Shown here one piece after another: positions 1 to 11,153 of a stretch of DNA of 38,777 nucleotides; position 1 is the first letter of the stretch, and each line of letters begins with the position of its first letter. The DNA is from Acidiphilium iwatense (lineage in GTDB: Bacteria > Pseudomonadota > Alphaproteobacteria > Acetobacterales > Acetobacteraceae), in the NCBI RefSeq assembly GCF_021556475.1, contig NZ_JAKGBZ010000034.1, positions 1-38,777 on the forward strand. The letters run 5' to 3'. The notes beneath the pieces were generated by a model. It saw only the letters and a list, made by a program, of their open reading frames with translations, was not told the origin of the DNA and did no database searches. Made by a program: the position numbers and the translations under genes.

Positions 1-293
1 ACCCCACCCAGACGTCCCAGGCCTCACAGCCCAGAACACCCAACGCAAAACAACACAGAAAGCAGCCAAACGCCACCAACGTATCCCTTCCTAGCCTCTT
101 CACAACCCTCAAAGAACAAAACGGACATTGCGGTTTGACCCGCTCCGTCGGTCACCGCCTCGTCAGCGGTGAACGGGCTTCTACGCGCCGCCCCCGCCCC
201 TGTCAACGCCGTTCGGCAAGCATCGGCCGATTTCATAAACCTCCATGTATTTCATTGAATTTTTCTGAATTGCCCACGCTTCCATGCGGCAGG
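1..293. other. Left-edge stretch without a recognised gene
   Basis: No convincing coding region or RNA gene is visible here. The short open frames lack family resemblance and good ribosome-binding sites. A 7-bp inverted repeat (TCACCGC at 152-158, GCGGTGA at 166-172) could be the 3' hairpin of a gene lying left of the window, but no T-run follows it. Confidence 0.4.
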
Positions 294-354
294 AAAAAAT
301 TTTTCTCCCTTGCAGCCCGGCCATGAAGAACGCGCATGGACCGGGCGCAGGGAG
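294..354 (-). terminator. Rho-independent terminator of clpB
   Basis: Read on the minus strand just after the clpB stop, a long imperfect hairpin is followed by an A5T6 tract (about 304 down to 294). Its outer arms are CTCCCT (305-310) and AGGGAG (349-354). Its inner arms are GCCCGG (315-320) and CCGGGC (341-346), with CATG pairing at the top. The position and T-run fit an intrinsic terminator. Confidence 0.6.
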
Positions 355-360
355 AGACAG

Positions 361-2943
<2,583 letters not shown>

Positions 2944-3054
2944 GATTCGATCCCTTTCATAGGCGACCCAGTCCCGTCATCCCTCAATAGGCAATGGCGC
3001 GACCTTGCTCCAGGCATTTGGTTCCTGCATTGATCGCACTCAAGAGGGGAAACC

Positions 3055-3810
3055 ATGCGGATCGACTCGATCTATCGCTACCCGGTGAAGGGGCTGACGC
3101 CGGAAAACCTGGCGACGGCGCAATTGCGCCCCGGCCGCGCGATCGAATGGGACCGCGCCTTCGCGCTTGCCCAGGGCGATTGCGGCTTCGATGAATCGGC
3201 AGCCGCATGGCGTTCCAAGACCGAATTTCTGTGCCTCGCCCGCAATCCAGACGCGGCTTTGCTGGCGTCTCGGTTTGACGAGACCGCGCACCTGCTCACC
3301 CTGACCGCCCCGGATGGTGCGACGATCGACGCCTCGCCGTTCGAGCCGGAAGGCCGCACCGCGCTCGCCGCGTTCATTGCCACCGCCCTGCCTCGTGCCA
3401 TGCGCGGCACGCCCCGCTTCGTCTATGCCGAGAACCATAGTTTCTGCGATAACAAAACCCAGGTGGTCAGCCTGATCGGGCTGCCCAGCCTGCGCGCGCT
3501 GGAAGAAGCCGCCGGCGCGCCGCGCCAACCCCTGCGGTTTCGCGCCAGCCTCTACCTTGCCGGCCTCGATCCCTGGGAAGAATTTACCTGGCTGAACCGC
3601 ACCATCGCGATCGGCGGCACGAAATTGCGGGCGACCGCCCGCATCGCCCGCTGCGCCGCAACCTGCGTCAATCCCGAAACCAGGCGGCGCGACGCCAATC
3701 CGGTGAAGGAGCTGATGACAAATTTCGGCCATGTGGATTGCGGCATCTATGCCACGGTGATCGAAGGCGGCCCGATCGCGCCGGGTGACGCCGTGCGACT
3801 CCTGTCGTGA
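3055..3810 (+). CDS. MOSC domain-containing protein
   Basis: A 251-residue protein with an N-terminal beta-barrel-like segment (starting MRIDSIYRYPVKGL, typical of MOSC proteins) and a C-terminal MOSC domain. The region ARCAATCVNPETRRRDANP, near residue 205, holds the conserved cysteine expected to bind sulfur or the molybdenum cofactor. Family members include mARC/YcbX-type molybdenum enzymes that reduce N-hydroxylated compounds. Whether this one is a reductase or only a sulfur carrier cannot be told from the sequence. A GAGGGG ribosome-binding site precedes the ATG. The stop overlaps the GTG start of the phospholipase D-like gene (GTGA), so the two are probably translationally coupled. moaD and moaE lie 3 kb downstream, which fits a molybdenum link. 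Confidence 0.85.
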   Translation: MRIDSIYRYPVKGLTPENLATAQLRPGRAIEWDRAFALAQGDCGFDESAAAWRSKTEFLCLARNPDAALLASRFDETAHLLTLTAPDGATIDASPFEPEGRTALAAFIATALPRAMRGTPRFVYAENHSFCDNKTQVVSLIGLPSLRALEEAAGAPRQPLRFRASLYLAGLDPWEEFTWLNRTIAIGGTKLRATARIARCAATCVNPETRRRDANPVKELMTNFGHVDCGIYATVIEGGPIAPGDAVRLLS

Positions 3811-5321
3811 CCGGCAATTCCAACCACGTGCTGCGCCCTGGCGAAACCTGCTGGTGCCTCGCCCATGCCAAGCGCATGGCGGTCATCATCGACGGCGCGG
3901 CCTATTTCCGCACGCTGAAACAGGCGATCCTCGCGGCGCGCCACACGGTGCTGATGATCGGCTGGGATTTCCACACCGGCATCGAGCTGGAACGCGACGA
4001 AATCACCGAACCCGACGCGCCCAACACGCTGGGCGCATTCCTCTCCTTCGTGGTCAAGCGCAATCCTTCGCTGCACGTGCATGTGCTGCGCTGGGATCTC
4101 GCCTTCCTGAAAATGCCGCTGCGCGGCACCACGCCGCTGGTGCTGCTCAACTGGATCACCTCGCGCAACATCCATTTCCGGCTCGACGCCAACCACCCCA
4201 GCGGCGGCTGCCACCATCAGAAAATCGTGGTGATCGACGACCGCCTCGCCTTCTGCGGCGGAATCGACAGCACGGTCGGCCGGTGGGACACCAAGGATCA
4301 TATCGACAACGATCCGCATCGCGACGAACCGGATGGCAAGCGCCACGAGCCTTGGCACGATGTCACCACCGCGGTCGATGGCGAGGCCGCTCGCGCTCTC
4401 GGCGACCTCGCCCGGATGCGCTGGCACGCCGCCACCGGCAAAACCCTGACCGCGGCGCCGGGTGAAGCCGAAATCCCCTGGCCGTCCAGCCTCGAACCAC
4501 GGTTTCGCGATGTCACGGTCGGAATCGCCCGCACCTGGCCGAAAACCGCCGAAATGGCCGAGACGCGCGAGATCGAGGCGCTCTACCTCGCCGCCATCGG
4601 CGCGGCACGGCGCAGCATTTATCTGGAAAGCCAGTATTTCGCCGCGCCGCGGATCGGTGCCGCCATCGCGGCCCGCCTCGCCGAACCGGATGGCCCCGAA
4701 ATCATCATCGTCAATCCCAAGCGCGCCTCCGGCTGGCTCGAAGAGGAAGCAATGGGCTCGGCCCGCGCCTTGCTGTTGCGCGACCTGCGCCGGCTCGACC
4801 ATGGCGGACGGCTGCGCTTCGCCACGCCGGTCACCGAAGGCGGTGCGGATATCTACGTCCACGCCAAGGTGCTGGTGATCGACGATATCCTGCTCCGCGT
4901 CGGGTCCTCGAACATCAACAACCGCTCGATGGGCCTCGATACCGAATGCGACCTCGCGATCGAGGTGCCGCCGGACGGCCCCGACCGGCCGGAGATACGG
5001 GCCGCGATCCTGGATGTGCGCGACGCGCTGCTCGCCGAGCATCTCGGCACAACCATCGATACATTGCGCGCCGCGATCACGCGGACCGGCTCGCTGGTTG
5101 GCGCGTTCGATGCCCTCGCCCGCCCCAGTGGGCGCAGCCTCGTCCCGTTCGTGCCACCGCCGATCAACGACCTGGAAACACATATCGCCGAAAGCGGTGT
5201 GCTCGACCCGGACTGCCCCGAGGCGATGGAACCCAATTTTGTTCGCGCGCTGCGGCTGATCGGCGCGCCGCGACCGCGCCAACTCATCACCCGGCTTACC
5301 TATGGCGCGAAATCGGCCTAA
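3807..5321 (+). CDS. Phospholipase D-like protein (two HKD motifs)
   Basis: A 504-residue member of the phospholipase D/cardiolipin synthase superfamily. It carries two HxK(x4)D motifs, HQKIVVID near residue 136 and HAKVLVID near residue 352. The second is followed by GSSNINNRSMGLDTECDLA, the usual form in bacterial PLD proteins. No signal peptide or clear membrane segment is visible at the N-terminus, so it is not a typical cardiolipin synthase with two N-terminal helices. The GTG start overlaps the stop of the MOSC gene by 4 bases. It sits directly upstream of pgsA, which makes phosphatidylglycerol phosphate. A role in anionic phospholipid turnover or cardiolipin formation is therefore reasonable, but it is inferred. 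Confidence 0.88.
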   Translation: MTGNSNHVLRPGETCWCLAHAKRMAVIIDGAAYFRTLKQAILAARHTVLMIGWDFHTGIELERDEITEPDAPNTLGAFLSFVVKRNPSLHVHVLRWDLAFLKMPLRGTTPLVLLNWITSRNIHFRLDANHPSGGCHHQKIVVIDDRLAFCGGIDSTVGRWDTKDHIDNDPHRDEPDGKRHEPWHDVTTAVDGEAARALGDLARMRWHAATGKTLTAAPGEAEIPWPSSLEPRFRDVTVGIARTWPKTAEMAETREIEALYLAAIGAARRSIYLESQYFAAPRIGAAIAARLAEPDGPEIIIVNPKRASGWLEEEAMGSARALLLRDLRRLDHGGRLRFATPVTEGGADIYVHAKVLVIDDILLRVGSSNINNRSMGLDTECDLAIEVPPDGPDRPEIRAAILDVRDALLAEHLGTTIDTLRAAITRTGSLVGAFDALARPSGRSLVPFVPPPINDLETHIAESGVLDPDCPEAMEPNFVRALRLIGAPRPRQLITRLTYGAKSA

Positions 5322-5330
5322 TCTTCCTCC

Positions 5331-5915
5331 ATGTTGACCGATCTGCCGAACGTGCTGACCCTGTCGCGCATCGCCGCGATCCCGCTGCTGGTGCTGCTGG
5401 TCGCACTTCGCGCACCGCTCGCCGATCTCCTCGCCGCTTTGCTGTTCGCCCTCGCCGCAATCACCGACTGGCTCGACGGTCAGCTCGCCCGCTCCCGCCG
5501 GCAATTGTCCGATCTGGGCCGGATGCTCGACCCGATCGCCGACAAGCTCCTGGTCGGCGCCACCCTCATGGTCCTGGTCGGGTTTCACCGGCTGCCGCCC
5601 TTCGGCATCTATCCCGCCATCGTCATCATGCTGCGCGAAATCCTGGTCTCGGGCCTGCGCGAATATCTGGCGGGCATCCGCATCGGCCTGCCGGTCACCA
5701 AACTCGCGAAATGGAAAACCGCGACCCAGATGGTCTCTCTGGGGCTGCTGCTGCTGGGCGATTCCGGCGCGCGGGTGCTCGGCTTCGCCGGCTTCCCCGC
5801 CACGGCGGTGGGCGGCGCCCTGCTCTGGATCGCCGCTCTCCTCACCCTCGTCACCGGCTGGGATTATCTCACCGCCGGCCTGCGCCACGTGATCCAGCCC
5901 GATCTCGCACCCTGA
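5331..5915 (+). CDS. pgsA: CDP-diacylglycerol--glycerol-3-phosphate phosphatidyltransferase
   Basis: Inner-membrane enzyme that joins CDP-diacylglycerol and glycerol-3-phosphate to give phosphatidylglycerol phosphate. The 194-residue product opens with LPNVLTLSRI, typical of PgsA. It contains the full CDP-alcohol phosphatidyltransferase signature D-G-x2-A-R-x8-G-x3-D-x3-D (about residues 49-71) and several hydrophobic helices. It starts 9 bases after the phospholipase D-like gene, suggesting one transcript for phospholipid metabolism. Length and motif agree with the family, and no alternative assignment is likely. Confidence 0.95.
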   Translation: MLTDLPNVLTLSRIAAIPLLVLLVALRAPLADLLAALLFALAAITDWLDGQLARSRRQLSDLGRMLDPIADKLLVGATLMVLVGFHRLPPFGIYPAIVIMLREILVSGLREYLAGIRIGLPVTKLAKWKTATQMVSLGLLLLGDSGARVLGFAGFPATAVGGALLWIAALLTLVTGWDYLTAGLRHVIQPDLAP

Positions 5916-5988
5916 ACCGGACCCGGCTTGAGATAACCGGGCAATCCGGCGCATAACGGCACGACCGAACTCTGAAGGAACGAACCCG

Positions 5989-6741
5989 ATGCGGCGCGGC
6001 GCGCGATCTGTCACCACACGGTCTCTTTGTCTCGCGGTCCCCGGCGCAATGGCGCTCCTGCTGTCCGGCTGCGCGGGTGTCGGCAATTATCTGGACAGCA
6101 CGATCAATCCGTTCGGAGATCCGAACGCCCCGCAGGGCTATGCGCTCAACATGCAGCGGGTGCGCGGCAACGATGTCGCGGTGCAGCCGATCCGCCCGCA
6201 ACCCGGCGATGTCTGGCCCGGCCCGGTGCGCCCGGTGCCGACGCTCAGCGAGATCCAGCAGCATATGAACGTACCGCTCGGCCAGGAGTATCAGAACCAG
6301 TACGGCACCGGGTCCGGCAACGCTCCTGCGACCTATTCGGTGCCGCTTGGCGCGGTGCCGCGCCGCCTCGCGCCGGAGCATCGGCCGGGTGCCGCGGGCA
6401 CGAATGCCGGCACCACCAAATTCGGCGGCTACGGCCATGCCGTGACCGGCAGTTCCACCCCGCCGCCAAGCAGCCAGACAGCGATGCCCAATGCGGCAGC
6501 GGCGGTAGCCGTCAAACCCACGCCCGCGCCCGCCATTTCCGCCGGCAAGGGATTCGCCGTGGGCGAGACGCTGATGAGCCCGGCCGGTCCGGCCGGCGTG
6601 GTGACCGGCGCCAGCAACGGCCGCTATCAGACCGTCGCCCCGATCAACGGCCAGGGCGGCGGCATTCTGATCCCCAACGGCAACGGCACGGCGACACTGA
6701 TCCAGCCCGATGGGCAGGTGGTCACCGTCCAAGGTCAATAA
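5989..6741 (+). CDS. Putative lipoprotein, low-complexity
   Basis: A 250-residue protein of unknown function. The N-terminus has basic residues, a hydrophobic stretch and a lipobox LLSGC with the cysteine near residue 28, so it should be a lipid-anchored envelope protein. The rest is rich in Pro, Gly, Ala and Asn. The C-terminal third contains Gly/Asn-rich beta-type segments (GQGGGILIPNGNGTATLI). A GAAGGA ribosome-binding site lies before the ATG. It is located between pgsA and moaD on the same strand. No enzymatic motif was seen. Confidence 0.8.
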   Translation: MRRGARSVTTRSLCLAVPGAMALLLSGCAGVGNYLDSTINPFGDPNAPQGYALNMQRVRGNDVAVQPIRPQPGDVWPGPVRPVPTLSEIQQHMNVPLGQEYQNQYGTGSGNAPATYSVPLGAVPRRLAPEHRPGAAGTNAGTTKFGGYGHAVTGSSTPPPSSQTAMPNAAAAVAVKPTPAPAISAGKGFAVGETLMSPAGPAGVVTGASNGRYQTVAPINGQGGGILIPNGNGTATLIQPDGQVVTVQGQ

Positions 6742-6790
6742 TTCGGGACCCATCGGTGACCGGCAACCATTCGATCCCCATATCCAGACC

Positions 6791-7042
6791 ATGAAAATCC
6801 TCTATTTTGCCTGGTTGCGCGAGCGCATCGGCCATGCCGAGGAAGACATCACGCCGCCCGCCGAGGTGACGACGATCGGCGCGCTGACCGACTATCTCGC
6901 GGCGCGCAGCCCGGCCCACGCGAAAGCCTTCGCCGACCGGCGCGCGATCAAGATCGCGCTCGACCAGCGTTTCGTCACGGACGGCGCGGCTTTGGGTACG
7001 GCGCGGGAAGTCGCCTATTTCCCGCCCTTCACCGGCGGATAG
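6791..7042 (+). CDS. moaD: Molybdopterin synthase small subunit MoaD
   Basis: Ubiquitin-like sulfur carrier that donates thiocarboxylate sulfur to precursor Z through MoaE. The product is 83 residues, begins MKILYFAWLRERIG and ends in the required di-glycine tail (FTGG). I chose the ATG at 6791 because the family starts there. An upstream in-frame start would overlap the preceding lipoprotein gene and add a non-homologous leader. moaE follows after about 50 bases. Confidence 0.95.
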   Translation: MKILYFAWLRERIGHAEEDITPPAEVTTIGALTDYLAARSPAHAKAFADRRAIKIALDQRFVTDGAALGTAREVAYFPPFTGG

Positions 7043-7094
7043 CCGCGATGACGTTCCGTCAATTGCGCCTATCTTCATTTGAGCGGTCAATCTC

Positions 7095-7562
7095 ATGCCA
7101 CGCATTTTGGTAACCACGGAAGATTTCGATGTGGGCGCCGAGCTTGCCCGGCTTGAATCCGGCGCCGGCGCGATTGCCAGCTTCGTGGGAGTCGTGCGTG
7201 GCGAATCGGATGGACGGGAACTGGCCGCGCTGACCCTCGAGCATTATCCGGGCATGACCGAAACCGCCCTCGCCGGCATCGCCGAGACGGCCATGACGCG
7301 CTGGCGGCTGACCGATTGTGTCATCATTCACCGGATCGGCCGGTTGGTGCCCGGTTCGCGCATCGTGCTCGCCGCCGCGTCCAGCGCCCATCGCGGCGAC
7401 GCGCTTGAGGCTACCGCCTTCCTGATCGACTGGCTGAAAACCGACGCGCCGTTCTGGAAGCGCGAGGACTTCGCCGAAGGCGGCTCCGCCTGGGTCGAGG
7501 CGCGCACCGACGATCAGAAGGCCCGCGATCGCTGGCAAATCGGCGGCACGACAGCCGCCTGA
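7095..7562 (+). CDS. moaE: Molybdopterin synthase catalytic subunit MoaE
   Basis: Large subunit of molybdopterin synthase, which converts cyclic pyranopterin monophosphate to molybdopterin with MoaD. The 155-residue product has the family blocks GAIASFVGVVRG (about 25-36), LEHYPGM, SSAHRG and the catalytic-lysine region LKTDAPFWKRE (about 115-125). It is paired with moaD on the same strand. After its stop the composition shifts sharply to AT-rich DNA. Confidence 0.95.
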   Translation: MPRILVTTEDFDVGAELARLESGAGAIASFVGVVRGESDGRELAALTLEHYPGMTETALAGIAETAMTRWRLTDCVIIHRIGRLVPGSRIVLAAASSAHRGDALEATAFLIDWLKTDAPFWKREDFAEGGSAWVEARTDDQKARDRWQIGGTTAA

Positions 7563-7748
7563 TATCCGGCGCGGTTCCCGCTCCCTCGAACCATAAATTC
7601 ACCTCCTCGGAAACCATCGCGCTGCCGTGCACCGAGCGGTGACACCGTCATCTGCTCATAATCCAATTGTCGAAAATATTATCCTATTCATTTCAAATTG
7701 TATTTGTCTTATTATTTCAACAATTGATATCAAATTAAAATTATTTTG

Positions 7749-7777
7749 TTGACGCAAGCTTCCTCTGGTTGTATTCA
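7749..7777 (+). promoter_or_regulatory. Sigma70-type promoter of the CtrA-like gene
   Basis: TTGACG (7749-7754) and TATTCA (7772-7777) are separated by exactly 17 bases, a near-consensus housekeeping promoter. It lies in an AT-rich tract (about 7660-7800) unlike the flanking DNA. Transcription would begin about 20 bases before the chosen ATG at 7803, leaving room for the GGAG ribosome-binding site. Confidence 0.55.
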
Positions 7778-7802
7778 TTGTTTGAAACAACTGGAGATTG
7801 TT

Positions 7803-8567
7803 ATGAAAATACTATTTTTTGGGACATATCTTGATAATCGAGACGTTCTAACCGCTTTTTTCAAATCCAAGCTGGCGGTCGCGGATGAAACGTCCGACCC
7901 GGAAGAGGCGCTCGATCTCGTGCGCTTCTACGATTACGACGCGGTGGTATTACGCATCGCCGACAGCCGGCCGAACGAGGTTGACCTGATTCGCCGTCTG
8001 CGCATCGGTGGTCTGCGCTGTCCTATCATCGCGGTAGCTCATGCGCTCGCCGAACCGACAAGGCTAAGGGTTCTGGAAGCCGGAATCGATGATCTGATCG
8101 TCAGCGCGATGTCCCAGGACGAGATTTTCCTGCGCGTACAGAATCAGGTCCGGCGCAGCCGGGGCTTTCAGAGCCCGTCGCTCGTGATCGGTACTGTCGA
8201 AATCAATATGAACGCGAAAAAAATCTTCACGGCGGGCACCGAAGTGAGCCTCACGAAAAAAGAATATCAGATCGTCGAAATCCTCGCCCTGCGCAAAGGC
8301 TGCGTGCTGAGCAAGGAAGCCATCCTCGACCATCTCTATGGCGGGCTCGACGAACCCAACCCCAAGATCATCGATGTCTTCATCTGCAAGATCCGCAAGA
8401 AGCTCGCAGCTCTCGGTGCCGGGGAACTGATCGAGACCAATTGGGGCCGTGGCTACATGGTCGCCGAAAAACGCGCCATGCCCACCCCGGCGATCGAGCG
8501 GGCCGGAATCGAGGGTTCGGCCGGCCACCGGCCGGGTTCCGGCGCCCTGCTGCGCGTCGGAACCTGA
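7803..8567 (+). CDS. CtrA-like winged-helix regulator with a degenerate receiver
   Basis: A 254-residue OmpR/PhoB-type regulator. The C-terminal DNA-binding half closely resembles CtrA of alphaproteobacteria: LTKKEYQIVEILALRKG, then HLYGGLDEP, IIDVFICKIRKKL and WGRGYMV. The N-terminal receiver keeps the CtrA pattern (FYDYDAVVL) but has Arg where the phosphoacceptor Asp should be. It also lacks the acidic pair after beta-1 (FFGTYLDN) and the switch Lys (IVSAMS). It should therefore work without phosphorylation or bind something else. The ATG at 7803 has a GGAG site 6 bases upstream. An in-frame TTG at 7746 is less likely because it overlaps the promoter. About 30 extra residues follow the DNA-binding domain. 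Target genes are unknown. It is convergent with hpnH, 14 bases away. Confidence 0.85.
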   Translation: MKILFFGTYLDNRDVLTAFFKSKLAVADETSDPEEALDLVRFYDYDAVVLRIADSRPNEVDLIRRLRIGGLRCPIIAVAHALAEPTRLRVLEAGIDDLIVSAMSQDEIFLRVQNQVRRSRGFQSPSLVIGTVEINMNAKKIFTAGTEVSLTKKEYQIVEILALRKGCVLSKEAILDHLYGGLDEPNPKIIDVFICKIRKKLAALGAGELIETNWGRGYMVAEKRAMPTPAIERAGIEGSAGHRPGSGALLRVGT

Positions 8568-8581
8568 TCGAACGCGCCTGT

Positions 8582-9733
8582 CTATTCGGCGGCGCCGGCC
8601 GCCTGCGGCTTGGCGTGGATTTCCGCCATTTTCTGCTCGACGTGACGGGAGAACACGTATTCCGCCGGCCGTTGACCATCGAGCGGGATATCCTTCGCCA
8701 TCGGCCCCTCGGTGCGGATGCCCTGGATTGCGAGCTTGGCCAGTTTCCACGGGCGCTTGACCGAATCGACGACGGCGGTGGCTTCGAACCCGGAATGGAC
8801 CATGCAGTCGGCGCATTTCTCGTAGTTGCCGACGCCGTATTTGTCCCAATCCGTAGTGTCCATCAGTTCCTTGTAAGTCTTGGCATAGCCTTCACCGAGC
8901 AGATAGCAGGGCCGCTGCCAGCCGAACACGTTGCGCGTCGGATTGCCCCACGGGGTGCACTTATAGGTCTGGTTGCCGGCCAGGAAGTCGAGGAACAGCG
9001 GCGACTGGTTGAATTTCCACGTCTTGCCCTGCGCTTTCCGTTCCTTGCCGTAGCGGAAAATCGCCCGGAACAGCTCCTTGGTGCGCTGGCGATTGAGGAA
9101 ATGCTCCTGGTCCGGCGCGCGCTCATAGGCATAGCCCGGCGAGGTCATCACGCCATCGACGCCGATCTCGTTCACGGTATCGAGGAAACCGGCGACCCGC
9201 GCGGGATCGGTCCCGTCGAACAGGGTGCAGTTGATCGAAACCCGGAACCCTTTGGCCTTGGCGAGCTTGATCGCCGCGACCGCCCGCTCATAAACCCCCT
9301 CCTGGCTCACCGCGCGGTCATGCATGTCGCGGTCGCCGTCAAGATGGATGTCCCAGCAGAAATTCTTGTGCGGCGTGTACTGGTCGATCTTCTTTTCCAG
9401 CAACAATGCGTTGGTGCAAAGATAGATGAACTTGCCGCGCGCCAGGATTTTCTCGACGATTTCCGGCATTTCCCTGTGCAGCAGCGGCTCGCCGCCCGCG
9501 ATCGCAACGACCGGCGCGCCGCACTCGTCCACCGCCTCCAGCGCGTCGGCGACCGACAGGCGCTGGTTTAGGATCGGCGCCGGATAGTCGATCTTGCCGC
9601 AGCCGGAGCAGGCGAGATTGCAGCGGAACAGCGGCTCCAGCATCAGCACCAGCGGATAGCGCTTGCGTCCGGTCAGGTGCTGCTTGAGCACATAGGTTCC
9701 GACCTTGATCGCCTGGTTGAGCGGCACGCCCAT
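8582..9733 (-). CDS. hpnH: Adenosyl-hopene transferase HpnH (radical SAM)
   Basis: Radical SAM enzyme that adds an adenosyl group to diploptene, the first step in extending the hopanoid side chain. The 383-residue product starts MGVPLNQAIKVGTYVLKQ and has the [4Fe-4S] motif CNLACSGC (C-x3-C-x2-C, about residues 54-61) followed by GKIDYP, as in HpnH. The C-terminal part carries further cysteines (CADCMVHSGFE). The ATG has a GAGGAG ribosome-binding site. It lies downstream of ispH on the same strand, with a dyad in the gap, and is divergent from the dxs-hpnMIJK run. Confidence 0.95.
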   Translation of the reverse strand: MGVPLNQAIKVGTYVLKQHLTGRKRYPLVLMLEPLFRCNLACSGCGKIDYPAPILNQRLSVADALEAVDECGAPVVAIAGGEPLLHREMPEIVEKILARGKFIYLCTNALLLEKKIDQYTPHKNFCWDIHLDGDRDMHDRAVSQEGVYERAVAAIKLAKAKGFRVSINCTLFDGTDPARVAGFLDTVNEIGVDGVMTSPGYAYERAPDQEHFLNRQRTKELFRAIFRYGKERKAQGKTWKFNQSPLFLDFLAGNQTYKCTPWGNPTRNVFGWQRPCYLLGEGYAKTYKELMDTTDWDKYGVGNYEKCADCMVHSGFEATAVVDSVKRPWKLAKLAIQGIRTEGPMAKDIPLDGQRPAEYVFSRHVEQKMAEIHAKPQAAGAAE

Positions 9734-9758
9734 GGAACACTCCTCGAATTACAAAGGC

Positions 9759-9786
9759 GCCTAATTAGATTACAGCATAATTAGGC
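9759..9786. promoter_or_regulatory. Perfect AT-rich inverted repeat in the hpnH leader
   Basis: GCCTAATTA (9759-9767) and TAATTAGGC (9778-9786) form a perfect 9-bp inverted repeat with a 10-base centre, 25 bases before the hpnH start codon. No T-run follows, so it is a poor terminator. It could be an operator or an mRNA hairpin that separates ispH from hpnH expression. Confidence 0.45.
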
Positions 9787-9820
9787 AAATCGTCACGCGT
9801 CGATGACTCCGCCGTCGCGG

Positions 9821-10813
9821 TCACGCATCGATCACTTCGTTCGGCAGCTTGAACCGGACATCCTCCGGCGTGCCGGCGAGCATCTCGATCTCGATCGGCC
9901 CGAACCGCTTCAGCCCCTCCAGCACCCCGCGCACCAGCACTTCCGGCGCGGAAGCGCCGGCGGTGACGCCCACGGTCCTGATCCCCTCGAACCAGCTCGG
10001 GTCGAGATGGTCGGCGTCGTCGATCAGATAGGACGGCCGGCCGAGTTCCGCGCCGATCTCGCGCAGCCGGTTGGAATTGGAGGAATTCCGGCTACCCACC
10101 ACGAGGATGAGCTCGACCTGTTCGGCGAGATGATGCACCGCCTCCTGGCGGTTCTGGGTAGCATAGCAGATATCGCGCACATCGGGACCGATGATCGAGG
10201 GAAACCGGGCCTGAAGGGCGGCGATGATCCCGCGCGTGTCGTCGACCGACAGGGTCGTCTGGGTGATGTAGGCGAGCCGGTCCGGGTTCTCCACCGCGAG
10301 AGCGGCGACATCCTCGACCGTCTGAACCAGATAGACCCTGCCGTCGATCTGGCCGATCGTCCCCTCGACTTCCGCATGGCCGGCATGTCCGATCAGAATG
10401 ATTTCCCGGCCCTGCCCGGCATAGCGCCGTCCCTCGGAATGCACCTTGGCGACCAGCGGACAGGTCGCGTCGATCACCGGCAAGGCCCGGTTCGCCGCCG
10501 CCTGCTGCACCTTGCGGGCGACGCCGTGAGCGGAAAACACGGTGATCGCGCCGTCAGGCACCTCGCTGACCTCATCGACGAACACCGCCCCGCGAGACCG
10601 CAGATCCTCGACCACGTGGCGGTTGTGGACGATCTCGTGACGTACATAGATCGGCGGGCCGAACTTCACCAGGGCGCGTTCGACAATCTCGATCGCGCGT
10701 TCGACGCCGGCGCAGAACCCGCGCGGCTGGGCGAGAATCACCTTCATCGCGGACGCGGTCCCGACCGGGGGCGCGGCTTGCACCGTCTCGGTCTGGATGA
10801 GAGACATATCCAT
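9821..10813 (-). CDS. ispH: 4-hydroxy-3-methylbut-2-enyl diphosphate reductase IspH
   Basis: Last enzyme of the MEP pathway, an iron-sulfur reductase that turns HMBPP into IPP and DMAPP. The 330-residue product shows the three cluster cysteines in [21 protein letters not shown] and [10 protein letters not shown]. The conserved domain begins at [15 protein letters not shown]. Starting there (ATG at 10747) would give a 308-residue form. I kept the longer ATG at 10813 because it has an AAAGGG sequence upstream, but either is possible. It is paired with hpnH on the minus strand and divergent from dxs, so both ends of the MEP pathway flank the same intergenic region. Confidence 0.95.
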   Translation of the reverse strand: MDMSLIQTETVQAAPPVGTASAMKVILAQPRGFCAGVERAIEIVERALVKFGPPIYVRHEIVHNRHVVEDLRSRGAVFVDEVSEVPDGAITVFSAHGVARKVQQAAANRALPVIDATCPLVAKVHSEGRRYAGQGREIILIGHAGHAEVEGTIGQIDGRVYLVQTVEDVAALAVENPDRLAYITQTTLSVDDTRGIIAALQARFPSIIGPDVRDICYATQNRQEAVHHLAEQVELILVVGSRNSSNSNRLREIGAELGRPSYLIDDADHLDPSWFEGIRTVGVTAGASAPEVLVRGVLEGLKRFGPIEIEMLAGTPEDVRFKLPNEVIDA

Positions 10814-11141
10814 CGTGCCGTCGCCCTTTCGTGTTCGGGGTGAACGCCGGGAGCGGGACGTTCTCGAGCCCCGATTTCATTTCAAGGGACCTGAAATAGG
10901 TCATCGGGCATCGGTTCCGCAAGAGCCGCCATCGCCGGACCGCATTGCGCGCCCCTTACCGGGCGGCAATGTTGCGAATTTGTCATGCTCTCTTGCCAAA
11001 CCGGTCCGCCGGTTTCATTTCCCGCCGGTTGCGCGTATGTCTGAGTGTCGAGACTCGGCTATTCCTTGACCGGAATCATCGGCGGGTGGCACGCTTGGAC
11101 GCAGCACCAGCCGCGTACCAGCAAGGATGTTCGTTACGGAT
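10814..11141. other. Divergent ispH/dxs intergenic region
   Basis: About 330 bases between two divergent genes of the same pathway, presumably holding both promoters. I see no convincing -35/-10 pair, riboswitch fold or coding region. A TTGACC at about 11066 lacks a good -10 partner. No xseB gene precedes dxs, although that neighbour is common in other alphaproteobacteria. Confidence 0.4.
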
Positions 11142-11153
11142 ATGAGGATCAGC

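Noticed and set aside
24-236. A 70-codon minus-strand frame at the left edge
   Set aside because: Poor start context, no homology and no coupling to any gene. Likely chance.
2944-3054. A sigma32 heat-shock promoter before clpB
   Set aside because: TTGAG-type boxes are present on the minus strand, but no matching -10 element at the right spacing could be fixed with confidence.
3747-6086. A 779-codon minus-strand frame opposite the phospholipase D-like and pgsA genes
   Set aside because: It is antisense to genes with clear catalytic motifs and has no recognisable domain of its own.
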